From: Gillisella terrae
Lineage (GTDB): Bacteria > Pseudomonadota > Alphaproteobacteria > Rhizobiales > Rhizobiaceae
Assembly: GCF_004801395.1 (NCBI RefSeq)
Contig: NZ_SSOA01000002.1
Span: 372,001 to 436,000 of the forward strand
Direction: 5' to 3'
Length of the DNA: 64,000 nucleotides
Both the position numbers and the translations under genes were made by a program. The notes below the pieces were generated by a model that made no database searches, was not told the DNA's origin, and worked only from the letters and a program-made list of their open reading frames with translations. This document shows positions 39,084 through 48,668 of the stretch, piece after piece (the first letter of the stretch is position 1; each line of letters begins with the position of its first letter).

Positions 39084-41804
39084 ATGAAATTAGTCGTTGT
39101 CGAATCGCCCGCCAAGGCCAAGACGATCAACAAGTATCTCGGCACCGGATATAAGGTGCTTGCCTCATTTGGTCACGTGAGAGACCTTCCTGCCAAGGAT
39201 GGCTCTGTGCTGCCCGATCAGGATTTCGAGATGCTATGGGAAGTCGACAGCGCATCCGCCAAGCGGATGAAAGATATCACCGATGCTGTAAAAGCCTCCG
39301 ATGCCGTGTTTCTCGCAACCGACCCGGATCGCGAGGGTGAAGCCATTTCGTGGCACGTGCTGGATCTGCTAAAGAAAAAGCGTGTGGTGGGCGACAAGCC
39401 CGTCAAGCGCGTGGTTTTTAACGCCATTACCAAAAAATCTGTGCTGGATGCCATGGCAGCCCCCCGCGATATTGATGGCGATCTGGTTGACGCATACCTG
39501 GCGCGCCGCGCCATGGACTATCTGGTCGGCTTCAATCTCTCACCTGTGTTGTGGCGCAAGCTGCCGGGTGCGCGCTCGGCTGGCCGTGTGCAATCCGTTG
39601 CCCTGCGCCTGGTGTGTGATCGTGAAAATGAGATCGAACGGTTTGTCTCGGAAGAATACTGGAACCTGTCAGCGCTGTTGAAAACGCCGCGTGGCGATGA
39701 ATTTCTCGCCCGTCTGGTGTCTGCTGATGGAAAGAAGCTTGGGCCTCGCGCTATTGCCAATGGCGAGATGGCAAACCGCCTCAAGGATTTGCTGGAAGGC
39801 GCAAGCTATGCGGTCGAATCCGTTGAAGCCAAGCCGGTCAAGCGCAACCCGTCACCACCCTTTACAACGTCCACATTGCAACAGGCCGCATCCTCCAAGC
39901 TGGGCTTTTCAGCATCGCGCACCATGCAGGTGGCGCAAAAGCTGTATGAAGGCGTGGACATTGGCGGCGAAACGGTCGGTCTGATCACCTATATGCGTAC
40001 CGATGGTGTGCAGATGGCCCCGGAAGCCATTGATGCCGCCCGTGCTGCCATTGTTGATCAGTTCGGTGCGCGTTACCGCCCGGAAAAGCCGCGTTTCTAT
40101 TCCACCAAAGCCAAGAATGCGCAGGAAGCGCATGAAGCCGTGCGGCCGACCGATTTCAACCGCACGCCCGACCAGGTGCGCCGCTATCTCGATGGCGACC
40201 AGCTGCGCCTTTATGATCTGATCTGGAAGCGCGGCATTGCCAGCCAGATGGCCTCTGCCGAAATTGAGCGCACCACGGCTGAAATCATCGCCTCCAAGGG
40301 CGACGAGAAAGCAGGCCTTCGCGCCGTTGGCTCTGTTATCCGCTTTGATGGCTTTATCGCCGCCTACACCGATCAGCGTGAAGAGGGCGAAAAAAGCGAC
40401 GAGGATGATGAAGATGGCCGCCTGCCGGAAATCAACGCCCGCGAATCGCTTGCCAAAAGCAAGATCAATTCGAGCCAGCATTTCACCGAGCCGCCACCGC
40501 GCTATTCGGAAGCAAGCCTGATCAAGAAAATGGAAGAGCTCGGCATTGGCCGTCCTTCCACCTATGCCGCAACGCTGGCCACGCTGCGTGACCGCGAATA
40601 TGTCACCATCGAAAACCGCAAGCTGACACCTGTGCCCAAGGGCCGGTTGGTTACGGCCTTCCTTGAAAACTTCTTCACCCGCTATGTGGAATATGATTTC
40701 ACCGCCGACCTTGAAGAAAAACTGGACAAGATCTCGGCCGGTGAATTGAACTGGAAGGATGTGCTGCGCGAATTCTGGACAAATTTCTTTGCCCAGATCG
40801 AAGGCACCAAGGAATTGCGCGTGACCAACGTGCTGGACGCACTCAATGAGGCTTTGGCTCCGCTGGTGTTCCCCAAACGCGAAGATGGCAGCGATCCGCG
40901 CATCTGTCAGGTGTGCGGCACCGGCAATCTGTCTTTGAAGCTCGGCAAATACGGGGCTTTCGTTGGCTGCTCCAATTATCCAGAGTGCAATTTTACCCGC
41001 CAGCTCTCGGCAGAGGGCGGAGCAGAAGCTGAAGCTTTGGCCTCGGAAAACAAGGCGCTTGGCCAAGACCCTGTGACCGGCGAAGAAATCACTCTGCGCT
41101 CCGGCCGCTTTGGCCCCTATGTGCAGCGCGGCGAAGGCAAGGAAGCCAAGCGGTCTTCCCTGCCCAAGGGCTGGTCGCCTGCTGATGTGGATTATGAAAA
41201 AGCGATGTCGCTGATCAATCTGCCGCGCGAGGTGGGCAACCATCCTGAAACGGGCAAGATGATCACCGCAGGGCTTGGCCGCTATGGACCGTTCATTTTG
41301 CACGATGGCACTTATGCCAATCTTGAAAGCATCGAAGATGTGTTCACCATCGGCCTGAACCGTGCCGTCACCGTTTTGGCCGAAAAGCAGACCAAGGGTG
41401 GCCGGGGCCGTGCAGCGCCCGCCGCCTTGAAAGAGCTTGGCGAACACCCCGATGGCGGCGCAATGACGGTGCGCGATGGACGCTATGGTCCTTACGTAAA
41501 TTGGGGTAAAGTGAATGCGACCTTGCCGAAGGGCAAGGATCCGCAGAGTGTGACGGTGGAAGAGGCTTTGCTTTTGATTACCGAGCGCGCCGCAAAAGAC
41601 GGCGGCTCCAAGGGTAAGACGAAAGCCAAGGCAGCAACCACCAAGAAAGCGCCTGCAAAAAAGGCCGCCACGAAGAAGACCGCCAAAGCCGCCGACGCCG
41701 ATGAAGCGACGGACACGGTTGAGGCAAAACCGAAAAAAACTGCCGCAAAGCCCAAAGCAACCGCGACAAAGGCAAAAGCGGCTCCGAAAGCAAAGAAGAC
41801 CTGA
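39084..41804 (+). CDS. topA: DNA topoisomerase I
   Basis: This type IA topoisomerase relaxes negative supercoils. 906 residues: TOPRIM domain at the N-terminus (KLVVVESPAKAKTINKYLG, DPDREGEAISWHV), catalytic tyrosine in GLITYMRTDGVQMAPE (about residue 305), the FTEPPPRYSEASLIKKMEEL stretch, one zinc-finger motif (CQVCGTGNL, CSNYPECNF), then short C-terminal repeats containing GRYGPF and GRYGPYV, and a lysine/alanine-rich tail of about 70 residues. The tail type is common in alphaproteobacteria. rnr follows directly. Confidence 0.97.
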   Translation: MKLVVVESPAKAKTINKYLGTGYKVLASFGHVRDLPAKDGSVLPDQDFEMLWEVDSASAKRMKDITDAVKASDAVFLATDPDREGEAISWHVLDLLKKKRVVGDKPVKRVVFNAITKKSVLDAMAAPRDIDGDLVDAYLARRAMDYLVGFNLSPVLWRKLPGARSAGRVQSVALRLVCDRENEIERFVSEEYWNLSALLKTPRGDEFLARLVSADGKKLGPRAIANGEMANRLKDLLEGASYAVESVEAKPVKRNPSPPFTTSTLQQAASSKLGFSASRTMQVAQKLYEGVDIGGETVGLITYMRTDGVQMAPEAIDAARAAIVDQFGARYRPEKPRFYSTKAKNAQEAHEAVRPTDFNRTPDQVRRYLDGDQLRLYDLIWKRGIASQMASAEIERTTAEIIASKGDEKAGLRAVGSVIRFDGFIAAYTDQREEGEKSDEDDEDGRLPEINARESLAKSKINSSQHFTEPPPRYSEASLIKKMEELGIGRPSTYAATLATLRDREYVTIENRKLTPVPKGRLVTAFLENFFTRYVEYDFTADLEEKLDKISAGELNWKDVLREFWTNFFAQIEGTKELRVTNVLDALNEALAPLVFPKREDGSDPRICQVCGTGNLSLKLGKYGAFVGCSNYPECNFTRQLSAEGGAEAEALASENKALGQDPVTGEEITLRSGRFGPYVQRGEGKEAKRSSLPKGWSPADVDYEKAMSLINLPREVGNHPETGKMITAGLGRYGPFILHDGTYANLESIEDVFTIGLNRAVTVLAEKQTKGGRGRAAPAALKELGEHPDGGAMTVRDGRYGPYVNWGKVNATLPKGKDPQSVTVEEALLLITERAAKDGGSKGKTKAKAATTKKAPAKKAATKKTAKAADADEATDTVEAKPKKTAAKPKATATKAKAAPKAKKT

Positions 41805-41878
41805 CCTTGAGCAAATCCCCGCGCCCCAAAAGCCCCACCTCTGGCAACAAACCCTTGAGGACCCGGAAGGAGGCAGGC

Positions 41879-44173
41879 GTGGCCAACAAACCGCAGACTG
41901 AAATTATTCACGGGGCCGTTCCGCCCCGTGACATTCTGCTGCAATTTATCACCGACAATCCCGACCGCGCGTCCAAGCGCGAGATCGCCAAAGCCTTTGG
42001 CCTCAAGGGCGAAACCCGTGTCGAGCTGAAAGCTTTGCTCAAAGAGCTGGAGCAGGACGGATTGGTCAACAAAACCCGTAAATCCCTGAGCCGCCCCGGC
42101 GCGCTTCCCCCCGTTACCGTCGTGGATATCACCACCCGCGACAAGGATGGCGATCTGATTGGCCGCCCAGCCGAGTGGCCCGATGAAGCGGGCGTGGCTC
42201 CGGCCATCTCTATCCGCCAATCCAGTGCTGATCGCGCCAAGGGCAAAGCCCCGGTTGGCGGACTTGGTGATCGGGTCCTGGCAAAAATCTTTCCCAACAA
42301 AGACCGCGATGGTCCGGCCTATACCGCGCGCATCATCAAGGTGCTGGACAAGCGCCAAGGTGCGCTTCTTGGCGTTTACCGCGAAATGCCCGGCACCGGC
42401 GGTGGTCGCCTGATGCCGATTGAGCGGCGCGGCGAAGAAATGGTGATTGACGCCAGCGACATTGGCGACGCCAAGGACGGCGATCTGGTTGAGGTCGAAG
42501 TGGGCCGCAATTCCAGCCGCCTCGGCCTTGCCCGCGCCAAGGTGCTGAATGTGGTTGGCTCCGTGGCGTCAGAGAAGGCAATCTCGATGATTGCCATCCA
42601 CGCCCATGGCATTCCGTATATTTTCCCGCAATCGGTGCTGGATGAGGCAGACGCCGCCAAGCCCGCCAGCATGAAAAACCGCGAGGACTGGCGGCACCTG
42701 CCGCTGATCACCATCGACCCTCATGATGCCAAGGACCATGACGACGCGGTCTATGCCGAGCCAGATACATCACCGGACAACCCCGGCGGCGTGATTGTCA
42801 CCGTGGCGATTGCCGATGTATCTTATTATATCCGCTCAAAGTCGGCGCTGGACCGTGAAGCGCTCAAGCGCGGCAATTCGGTCTATTTCCCGGACCGGGT
42901 TGTGCCGATGTTGCCAGAGCGGATTTCCAATGATCTGTGCTCGCTGCGCGAAGGTGTGGACCGCCCGGCACTGGCCGTGCGTATGGTGTTTTCCAAGGAA
43001 GGGCGCAAGGCCAGCCATACCTTCCATCGTATCATGATGAAGAGTGCGGCCAAACTGTCCTATCAGCAGGCGCAGGCGGCGATTGATGGCAAGCCGGACG
43101 ACAAGAGCGGACCACTGCTGGAGCCGATCCTGAAGCCGCTGTGGGCGGCTTATGAGATATTGAAAGTGGGGCGTGACCGCCGCCAGCCGCTGGAGCTGGA
43201 TATGCCGGAGCGCAAGATCATCCTGAAAGAAGACGGCACGGTGGATCGGGTCTTTGTGCCTGAGAGGCTGGATGCCCACAAGCTGATTGAAGAAATGATG
43301 ATTCAGGCCAATGTGGCCGCCGCCGAAACCCTTGAGAAAAAGCGCCAGCCGCTGGTCTATCGTACGCACGATGCGCCATCGCTGGCCAAGCAGGAAGTTC
43401 TGCGCGAGTTTTTGACCACCATAGGCTTCTCATTGGTCAAGGGCGGCAATCTGCGCTCCAACTCGTTCAACGGGATCCTGGCGAAAGCACAGGACACGCC
43501 ACATCAGACCATTGTCAACGAAATGGTGCTGCGCTCGCAAAGTCAGGCCGTCTATAGCCCGGACAACATCGGCCACTTCGGCCTGAACCTGATGAAATAT
43601 GCGCATTTTACCTCGCCTATTCGCCGTTATGCCGATTTGATCGTGCATCGCGGGCTGGTCGGCGCGCTTGGCCTAGGCGAAGGCGGCATTACGCCGGAGG
43701 AAGAAGCAACGCTTGCCGATGTCGCGGTTGAAATTTCCACCTTTGAGCGCCGTGCCATGGCCGCAGAGCGTGACACCATCAACCGCCTGATCGCTCACCA
43801 CCTCGCCACCCGCATTGGCGACGAGTTTGATGGTCAGGTGTCTGGTGTGACCAAATCCGGCCTGTTTATCTCTCTGCCACAGTTCGGGGCCGATGGCTTT
43901 ATTCCGGTCTCGACCTTGGGGCGTGATTATTTCATCTATGATGAGGCCCATCAGGCGCTGACCGGCGAAAAAACCGGCCTTGGTTATCAACTTGGTGATG
44001 GTGTGCGCGTTAAGCTGGTTGAGGCCGTGCCTTTGGCGGGTGCCTTGCGCTTTGAAATTTTGAGCGAGGGCAAGAAAATGCCGGTCGGCACACGGTCATT
44101 CCATAAGGCAACCCGTAAAAGCCGGTCTGGTCCACGAAAGCCCGGAACACGACCGCCGCGCGGTAAGCATTGA
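41879..44173 (+). CDS. rnr: Ribonuclease R
   Basis: A 3'-5' exoribonuclease of the RNB family that degrades structured RNA. The catalytic centre is in TIDPHDAKDHDDAVYAE (metal aspartates), followed by the RNB core (PDRVVPMLPERISNDLCSLR, HFTSPIRRYADLIVHRGL), a C-terminal S1 domain (FDGQVSGVTKSGLFISLPQF) and a basic tail. I favour GTG 41879, since AGGAGG sits 5 nt before it; the frame is also open from a TTG at 41807, 2 nt after topA, which would add 24 basic residues. Mature length is about 764. Confidence 0.93.
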   Translation: MANKPQTEIIHGAVPPRDILLQFITDNPDRASKREIAKAFGLKGETRVELKALLKELEQDGLVNKTRKSLSRPGALPPVTVVDITTRDKDGDLIGRPAEWPDEAGVAPAISIRQSSADRAKGKAPVGGLGDRVLAKIFPNKDRDGPAYTARIIKVLDKRQGALLGVYREMPGTGGGRLMPIERRGEEMVIDASDIGDAKDGDLVEVEVGRNSSRLGLARAKVLNVVGSVASEKAISMIAIHAHGIPYIFPQSVLDEADAAKPASMKNREDWRHLPLITIDPHDAKDHDDAVYAEPDTSPDNPGGVIVTVAIADVSYYIRSKSALDREALKRGNSVYFPDRVVPMLPERISNDLCSLREGVDRPALAVRMVFSKEGRKASHTFHRIMMKSAAKLSYQQAQAAIDGKPDDKSGPLLEPILKPLWAAYEILKVGRDRRQPLELDMPERKIILKEDGTVDRVFVPERLDAHKLIEEMMIQANVAAAETLEKKRQPLVYRTHDAPSLAKQEVLREFLTTIGFSLVKGGNLRSNSFNGILAKAQDTPHQTIVNEMVLRSQSQAVYSPDNIGHFGLNLMKYAHFTSPIRRYADLIVHRGLVGALGLGEGGITPEEEATLADVAVEISTFERRAMAAERDTINRLIAHHLATRIGDEFDGQVSGVTKSGLFISLPQFGADGFIPVSTLGRDYFIYDEAHQALTGEKTGLGYQLGDGVRVKLVEAVPLAGALRFEILSEGKKMPVGTRSFHKATRKSRSGPRKPGTRPPRGKH

Positions 44174-44203
44174 ACACAGTTGAGGCCATAGGGGAGGAAG
44201 CCG

Positions 44204-44659
44204 ATGTCCAGCAATTCACCAACGGAAATCAACCGGTTTGGCGGAGGCGAAAACATTGAGCGCCCCCTTGGCCGGTCTATTTTGCGTGGCCTGGCCTGCA
44301 CCTGCCCTGCTTGCGGCTCTGGGCGGCTGTTCAAAGCATTTCTCAAGCCGGTTGCCACCTGCTCCGCCTGCGGCGAAGATCTCTCTCACCAGCGCGCTGA
44401 CGACCTTCCGCCCTATATTGTCATCATGATCGTCGGCCACGTGCTACTGGGTGGCTATATGATGACCGATCTGGTGTTTGTTCTGTCCACCTGGGTGCAT
44501 CTGGCCATATGGGTGCCCATTGCGGTGATCACCTCCCTGCTGATCATCCAGCCGATCAAAGGCAGCGTCATCGGATTGCAATGGGCCTTGCGTATGCATG
44601 GCTTTGGCCAACCATCGGAACCCCCAGAGGATTATGATCAGCGCTATCCGCCTCAATGA
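44204..44659 (+). CDS. DUF983 membrane protein with zinc-ribbon motif
   Basis: 151 residues. Two cysteine pairs near the N-terminus (CPACGSG and CSACGEDL) form a likely zinc ribbon. Two membrane segments follow: PPYIVIMIVGHVLLGGYMM and the WVPIAVITSLLIIQPI region. This is the DUF983 layout; function unknown. It starts 30 nt after rnr and is probably in the same transcript. Confidence 0.88.
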   Translation: MSSNSPTEINRFGGGENIERPLGRSILRGLACTCPACGSGRLFKAFLKPVATCSACGEDLSHQRADDLPPYIVIMIVGHVLLGGYMMTDLVFVLSTWVHLAIWVPIAVITSLLIIQPIKGSVIGLQWALRMHGFGQPSEPPEDYDQRYPPQ

Positions 44660-44901
44660 GGCCGGAGTGAACTGATCAACGGGGTTCATTGTTCATATTT
44701 CGACCAGAAATGGCCTTATAAACACTTGGCCTCTGCCTTGACAGGCGGCGCGCCAGACCCGAATGAACACTATGAAATCCGGATGCACACCGGAAAAGGA
44801 CACCTGACGAAGCATGATGATTGAATGGCCTTACCCGTGCGCAAGCTCTTTTGTGTTCGCTGCCTTCGACCAGCAATTCAGGGCCATTTGAAGGATGATG
44901 A

Positions 44902-46086
44902 ATGTCTGAGACCCGAAAACGTGCCCTCGGTCACCGTGAAGAAATTCATTGGCCATCGCTCGTGGCTGCCGTTGCATCCATTTCCGCCGTTGGCATCGCA
45001 ATTGGGCTCGGCTTGCCGCTTTTGAGCATCATCATGGAAAAGCGCGGCATTTCCTCAACAATGATCGGTCTCAATTCGGCTATGGCAGGCATTGCCGCCA
45101 TGGCCGCAGCGCCGCTGACCACCAAGCTCGCCCATCAATGGGGTGTTGCGCAAACCATGATCATTGCTGTCTTTTTGGCAGCGGCCAGTTCGCTTGGCTT
45201 TTATTATGCCACGGATTTCTGGATGTGGTTTCCCCTGCGTCTGGTGTTCCATGGTGCCACCACCACGCTGTTTATCCTCTCAGAGTTCTGGATCAATGCT
45301 GCCGCCCCGCCTTCGCGCCGTGGGCTTGTTCTGGGCATTTACGCCACGGTTCTCTCCATAGGCTTTGCAGCGGGTCCGTTTTTATTCTCCATTGTGGGAA
45401 GCGAAGGGGTTTTGCCGTTTTCCATCGGCGCGTTGGCGATTTTGCTGGCTGCCGTGCCGGTCTATGTGGCGCGCAAGGAAAGCCCTGCCCTGCATGAAAA
45501 ACCGGAAATGCATTTTTTCCGCTATATCTTTCTGGTTCCCAGTGCCACGGCAGCCGTTTTCGTCTTCGGTGCTGTCGAGGTGGGTGGTCTCTCCCTCCTG
45601 CCGATCTTTGCCACACGCTCCGGCTTTTCTGAAGCGCAATCAGCATTGCTGCTAACCGTGATGGGGGTCGGCAATATGGTGTTTCAAATACCGCTGGGAT
45701 TGCTGTCTGATCGCCTGAAAGACCGGCGGCCTCTGCTTGCCGTTTTGGCAAGCGTAGGCATGGCGGGCGCGCTTTTGCTGCCTGCCATCTCGAGCAACTG
45801 GCTGGCGATGGCAACCATTCTGCTGTTTTGGGGCGGCTGCGTCTCTGGCCTTTACACGATCGGCCTGAGCCATCTTGGTTCACGACTCACCGGCTCTGAC
45901 CTTGCTTGCGCCAATGCAGCCTTCATTTTCTGCTATGCGGTGGGCACGGTTGCAGGCCCGCAAGTTGTGGGAGCGGCCATTGATATGGGCGGAACCTCGG
46001 GCTTTGCATGGTCAATTGCGGGCTTCTTTGCACTTTATGTACTACTTTCTGCCGCTCGATTGCTTTTCAAGTCCAACCGGGCTTGA
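44902..46086 (+). CDS. MFS transporter
   Basis: 394 residues with twelve hydrophobic segments, in two halves joined near residue 190-210 (VARKESPALHEKPEMHFFRY). The N-terminal half has GIAIGLGLPLLSIIMEKRG and the loop FWINAAAPPSRRGLVLGIYA; the C-terminal half has QIPLGLLSDRLKDRRPLL, an MFS A-like loop. It looks like the YcaD-type group of single-gene exporters; substrate unknown. The upstream 240-nt gap holds no gene I can support. Confidence 0.85.
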   Translation: MSETRKRALGHREEIHWPSLVAAVASISAVGIAIGLGLPLLSIIMEKRGISSTMIGLNSAMAGIAAMAAAPLTTKLAHQWGVAQTMIIAVFLAAASSLGFYYATDFWMWFPLRLVFHGATTTLFILSEFWINAAAPPSRRGLVLGIYATVLSIGFAAGPFLFSIVGSEGVLPFSIGALAILLAAVPVYVARKESPALHEKPEMHFFRYIFLVPSATAAVFVFGAVEVGGLSLLPIFATRSGFSEAQSALLLTVMGVGNMVFQIPLGLLSDRLKDRRPLLAVLASVGMAGALLLPAISSNWLAMATILLFWGGCVSGLYTIGLSHLGSRLTGSDLACANAAFIFCYAVGTVAGPQVVGAAIDMGGTSGFAWSIAGFFALYVLLSAARLLFKSNRA

Positions 46087-46179
46087 CTTTTCAGTGGCGA
46101 TTTGTAGTTTCCGCCCACATTTGCCGTGGACCCATCCGGTCCTCCACGGCGCGTTTTATTTAGGTAAGGCAGGACGACC

Positions 46180-46347
46180 ATGGCTAAGGCTACAACAATC
46201 AAGATCAAGCTGCTGTCGACAGCCGAGACGGGTTTCTTCTACGTCACGACAAAAAACAGCCGTACGATGACGGACAAGATGACGAAGACCAAGTACGACC
46301 CGATCGCACGCAAGCACGTCGAATTCAAGGAAACCAAGATCAAGTAA
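46180..46347 (+). CDS. rpmG: 50S ribosomal protein L33
   Basis: 55 residues: [20 protein letters not shown], then [20 protein letters not shown] and a C-terminal [12 protein letters not shown]. This is the cysteine-free L33 type, which does not bind zinc. It has a strong terminator 24 nt after the stop. It is too short for many ORF searches but is unmistakable. Confidence 0.97.
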   Translation: MAKATTIKIKLLSTAETGFFYVTTKNSRTMTDKMTKTKYDPIARKHVEFKETKIK

Positions 46348-46368
46348 TCTTGGCAACCGATATTATTG

Positions 46369-46402
46369 AAAAAAGCGCGCTGCAAAACAGCGCGCTTTTT
46401 TG
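46369..46402 (+). terminator. Intrinsic terminator after rpmG
   Basis: A 12-bp stem AAAAGCGCGCTG/CAGCGCGCTTTT with a CAAAA loop and a T run on both sides, able to work in both directions. Confidence 0.92.
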
Positions 46403-46540
46403 TTGCCCGCCTGTTCCTAAAGCACTGTTTGCTATCTGCTACAGCACCCTTCGCCATACAGGGCGCACGGCGCTGTAAAGACACGGCAAAGCGAGGCAGA
46501 TGTCTCCATGCATCAATTACCTGATAAGATCCGTAAGCAA

Positions 46541-46575
46541 ACAAAAAACGCCGCTCCATTCGGAAGCGGCGTTTG
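46541..46575 (-). terminator. Orphan intrinsic terminator, minus strand
   Basis: Perfect 10-bp stem AAACGCCGCT/AGCGGCGTTT with a 9-nt loop and T6 on the minus strand. It marks the 3' end of the candidate small RNA. Confidence 0.8.
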
Positions 46576-46690
46576 TGAAAAGGGGGTCGGCGGGCACATA
46601 ATAACGGCACGAGGAACCGCAAACAATCATATACCTGCCGACCGACCCCACGACCCAGGAGATGCGGCGGACCTGAGCACCATGGGGTAT
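46541..46690 (-). ncRNA. Candidate structured small RNA with intrinsic terminator
   Basis: On the minus strand the region 46649-46583 folds into a stem of GGGGTCGG against CCGACCCC, extended by TGCC/GGCA, closing a loop of about 40 nt. Directly after it comes a classic terminator: arms AAACGCCGCT/AGCGGCGTTT (46546-46574) followed by T6. No minus-strand gene lies upstream that needs this terminator; pleD ends at 47285, more than 600 nt away. The 5' end is unknown, perhaps near 46690 or further up toward a CtrA-type site at 46786. No open frame in it looks coding. I cannot match it to a named RNA family. Confidence 0.45.
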
Positions 46691-46785
46691 TGGTAATTTT
46701 CAAACACAGTTATCTATAACTTGACCCAATCTTGCGCATCTAAAGAAAAAAATCAACATTTTCTTAACCGTGCAGTTATTTTCAA

Positions 46786-46801
46786 TTAAATTATAGTTAA
46801 C
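46786..46801. promoter_or_regulatory. CtrA-type site TTAA-N7-TTAAC
   Basis: The sequence TTAA-ATTATAG-TTAAC fits the full CtrA consensus. It lies in AT-rich DNA, so chance is possible (of the order of one in twenty for a region this size by my rough estimate). It lies on the upstream side of the candidate small RNA, and divK-pleD are the neighbouring cell-cycle genes. Confidence 0.4.
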
Positions 46802-46986
46802 GCCATTTCTTTTTCTCGAAACACACGTGGTCGGAGAAACATCAAGTTTATCAACGAAAAACCGGCGCACAACCAAATCTAAAGCAAGAGTTACACTTTA
46901 TATCGGCAAAAACGCTTGATTTTCGATCGATTGCCATTTTCGAAAAACTTTTCAAAAACGGACAATATCAATATACTTTAAGCAGT

Positions 46987-47019
46987 AAACCCTCCAAAAT
47001 TCAGGGTTTTTGCATTTTT
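46987..47019 (+). terminator. Orphan intrinsic terminator, plus strand
   Basis: AAACCCT/AGGGTTT with a 9-nt loop, followed by TTTTTGCATTTTT. No plus-strand gene precedes it after rpmG, which already has its own terminator. Either a second short transcript ends here or it guards against read-through. Confidence 0.5.
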
Positions 47020-47139
47020 ATTGTATAATATTTTTGATAACTGGCCACTCAACACAAGTGGAGCCGAGCGCAAAGCTTGTTCAGCTGTCAAGCGTTTACG
47101 AAAAATTTACCATGTCGACGTCTTGCGTTTTATCAAATG

Positions 47140-47220
47140 CCCGCAGGGCGCTGTAACACTATTAATCGGCTGCATAATTTTCTCCCTAAATCCCCTTGGA
47201 TTTCAGGAATTATGCAGCAG
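47140..47220. repeat. Two-palindrome intergenic repeat (family A)
   Basis: A short right half of the GC-rich palindrome (GCAGGGCGCTGTAAC) is followed by the CTGCATAAT/ATTATGCAG palindrome (47170-47217). It lies 65 nt beyond the pleD stop. The rest of the 937-bp gap from rpmG to pleD is AT-rich and holds the candidate RNA, the CtrA-type site and two orphan terminators. Confidence 0.8.
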
Positions 47221-47284
47221 TAACCGCATTGCCAATATCCACAGCGAACCTTTGTTCGCTCCTCAAAACCACAGTGCCTTTTGA

Positions 47285-48655
47285 TCAGGCCGCGGCGGAC
47301 ACAACGCGATTGCGGCCATCCCGCTTGGCTTTATAAAGCGCTTTATCTGCTTCACGCAGCAATTGCTCTGGCGTTGCGCAGTCCACCGATGTTTCAGCAA
47401 TGCCGATTGAGGCCGTCACCGTGATCTTTGGTCCGGATGTCAACTGGAATGGGGTTTGCTCCACCATTTCTCTCAGACGTTCTGCAACCTTTTTGGCGAT
47501 ATCCATGGATGTATTTGGCATCACCACAATGAATTCTTCGCCGCCATAGCGACAAGCCAAATCCGCGCCACGCACCATGGAGCGCACTCTTGCCGAAAAC
47601 TCACGCAATACGTCGTCGCCAGCCTCATGGCCATAGGTGTCGTTGACCAGTTTGAAACGATCAATATCCACCAGGCAGACGGACATCGGACGCTTGCGCG
47701 CAGCCGCACGCTCAAACAGGATTTTCAGATGGGTATCCAGATAACGGCGGTTGCTCAGGCCCGTCAGGCCATCGGTCACCGCCATCTCCATGCTCTGGCG
47801 CACGCTGTCGCGCAGCCGGTCATTATACCGCTTGCGGCGGATCTGGGTGAGCGTGCGGGCCACCAGTTCGTTGGGATCAACCGGCCTGACAATGTAATCA
47901 TTCACGCCAAGATCAAGCGCGCGGGCCGTTAAGCCCCCCTCTCCCTGCTCAGCAATCAGCAACAGCGGAATAAAGCGTGTGCGCTCCAGTGAGCGCAACT
48001 GTGCAAACAGCCGCAGAGGATCATAGTCGTCCAGCGCTCCGTTGACGATCACCAGATCAAAGTTTTTTTCCGCCGCCTCAAACAGGGCAGCCTGTGCATC
48101 GGAAATCGCCATAACCTCGGCAACGGGCTTCAGCGTCTTGATAATCCGCTCTTGAGAGCTTGCGCGACTGTCAACGAGCAAGACTTGCCCCGCCTCATCC
48201 AGCTGGCCATCCGCAAGGGAGAACAGATCTTCAATACCCATGCGTTGGCCAGCTTCTGCCCGCAAGCGCAATTCATCGCTCAAGGTTTTGAGCCGCACGA
48301 GGCTTTTGACCCGTGAAATCAGCTGAAGATCATTGACCGGCTTGGTGAGAAAGTCATCCGCTCCGGCCTTCAAGCCCTTCACCCGATCAGACGGCTGATC
48401 CAGTGCGGTCACGATCACCACCGGGATGTGAGCTGTGCGTGGATTGGCCTTCAGCCGCTCGCACACTTCAAAGCCATCCATGCCGGGCATCATGACATCG
48501 AGAAGAACAACATCAACCTGCGTGTTTTCACAAATATCCAACGCTTCCAAGCCAGAGCCTGCTGTCAAAACCTCAAGATATTCGGCGAGAAGCCGAACCT
48601 CCAACAGTTTTACATTGGCGGGTATATCATCAACGATGAGTATTCTGGCTGTCAT
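47285..48655 (-). CDS. pleD: Response regulator/diguanylate cyclase PleD
   Basis: 456 residues: a phosphorylated receiver domain (ARILIVDDIPANVK, VVLLDVMMPGMDG with the target aspartate, FLTKP), a second, degenerate receiver (about residues 150-280, VLLVDSRASSQERI), and a C-terminal GGDEF domain with RYGGEEFIVVMPNTS that makes cyclic di-GMP. In Caulobacter PleD drives the swarmer-to-stalked transition and is controlled by PleC/DivJ together with DivK. I start at ATG 48655 (MTARILIVDD). divK ends 13 nt upstream, so they form one operon. Confidence 0.96.
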   Translation of the reverse strand: MTARILIVDDIPANVKLLEVRLLAEYLEVLTAGSGLEALDICENTQVDVVLLDVMMPGMDGFEVCERLKANPRTAHIPVVIVTALDQPSDRVKGLKAGADDFLTKPVNDLQLISRVKSLVRLKTLSDELRLRAEAGQRMGIEDLFSLADGQLDEAGQVLLVDSRASSQERIIKTLKPVAEVMAISDAQAALFEAAEKNFDLVIVNGALDDYDPLRLFAQLRSLERTRFIPLLLIAEQGEGGLTARALDLGVNDYIVRPVDPNELVARTLTQIRRKRYNDRLRDSVRQSMEMAVTDGLTGLSNRRYLDTHLKILFERAAARKRPMSVCLVDIDRFKLVNDTYGHEAGDDVLREFSARVRSMVRGADLACRYGGEEFIVVMPNTSMDIAKKVAERLREMVEQTPFQLTSGPKITVTASIGIAETSVDCATPEQLLREADKALYKAKRDGRNRVVSAAA

Positions 48656-48668
48656 GCACCTTGCCCCC

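Noticed and set aside
39909-41447. 512-codon minus-strand frame opposite topA
   Set aside because: Shadow of topA; composition rich in G, H, Q and F, as expected from antisense reading of a GC-rich gene.
46239-46703. 154-codon minus-strand frame over rpmG and the candidate RNA
   Set aside because: It crosses two strong terminators and the rpmG gene; composition is not protein-like. The RNA reading explains the stems better.
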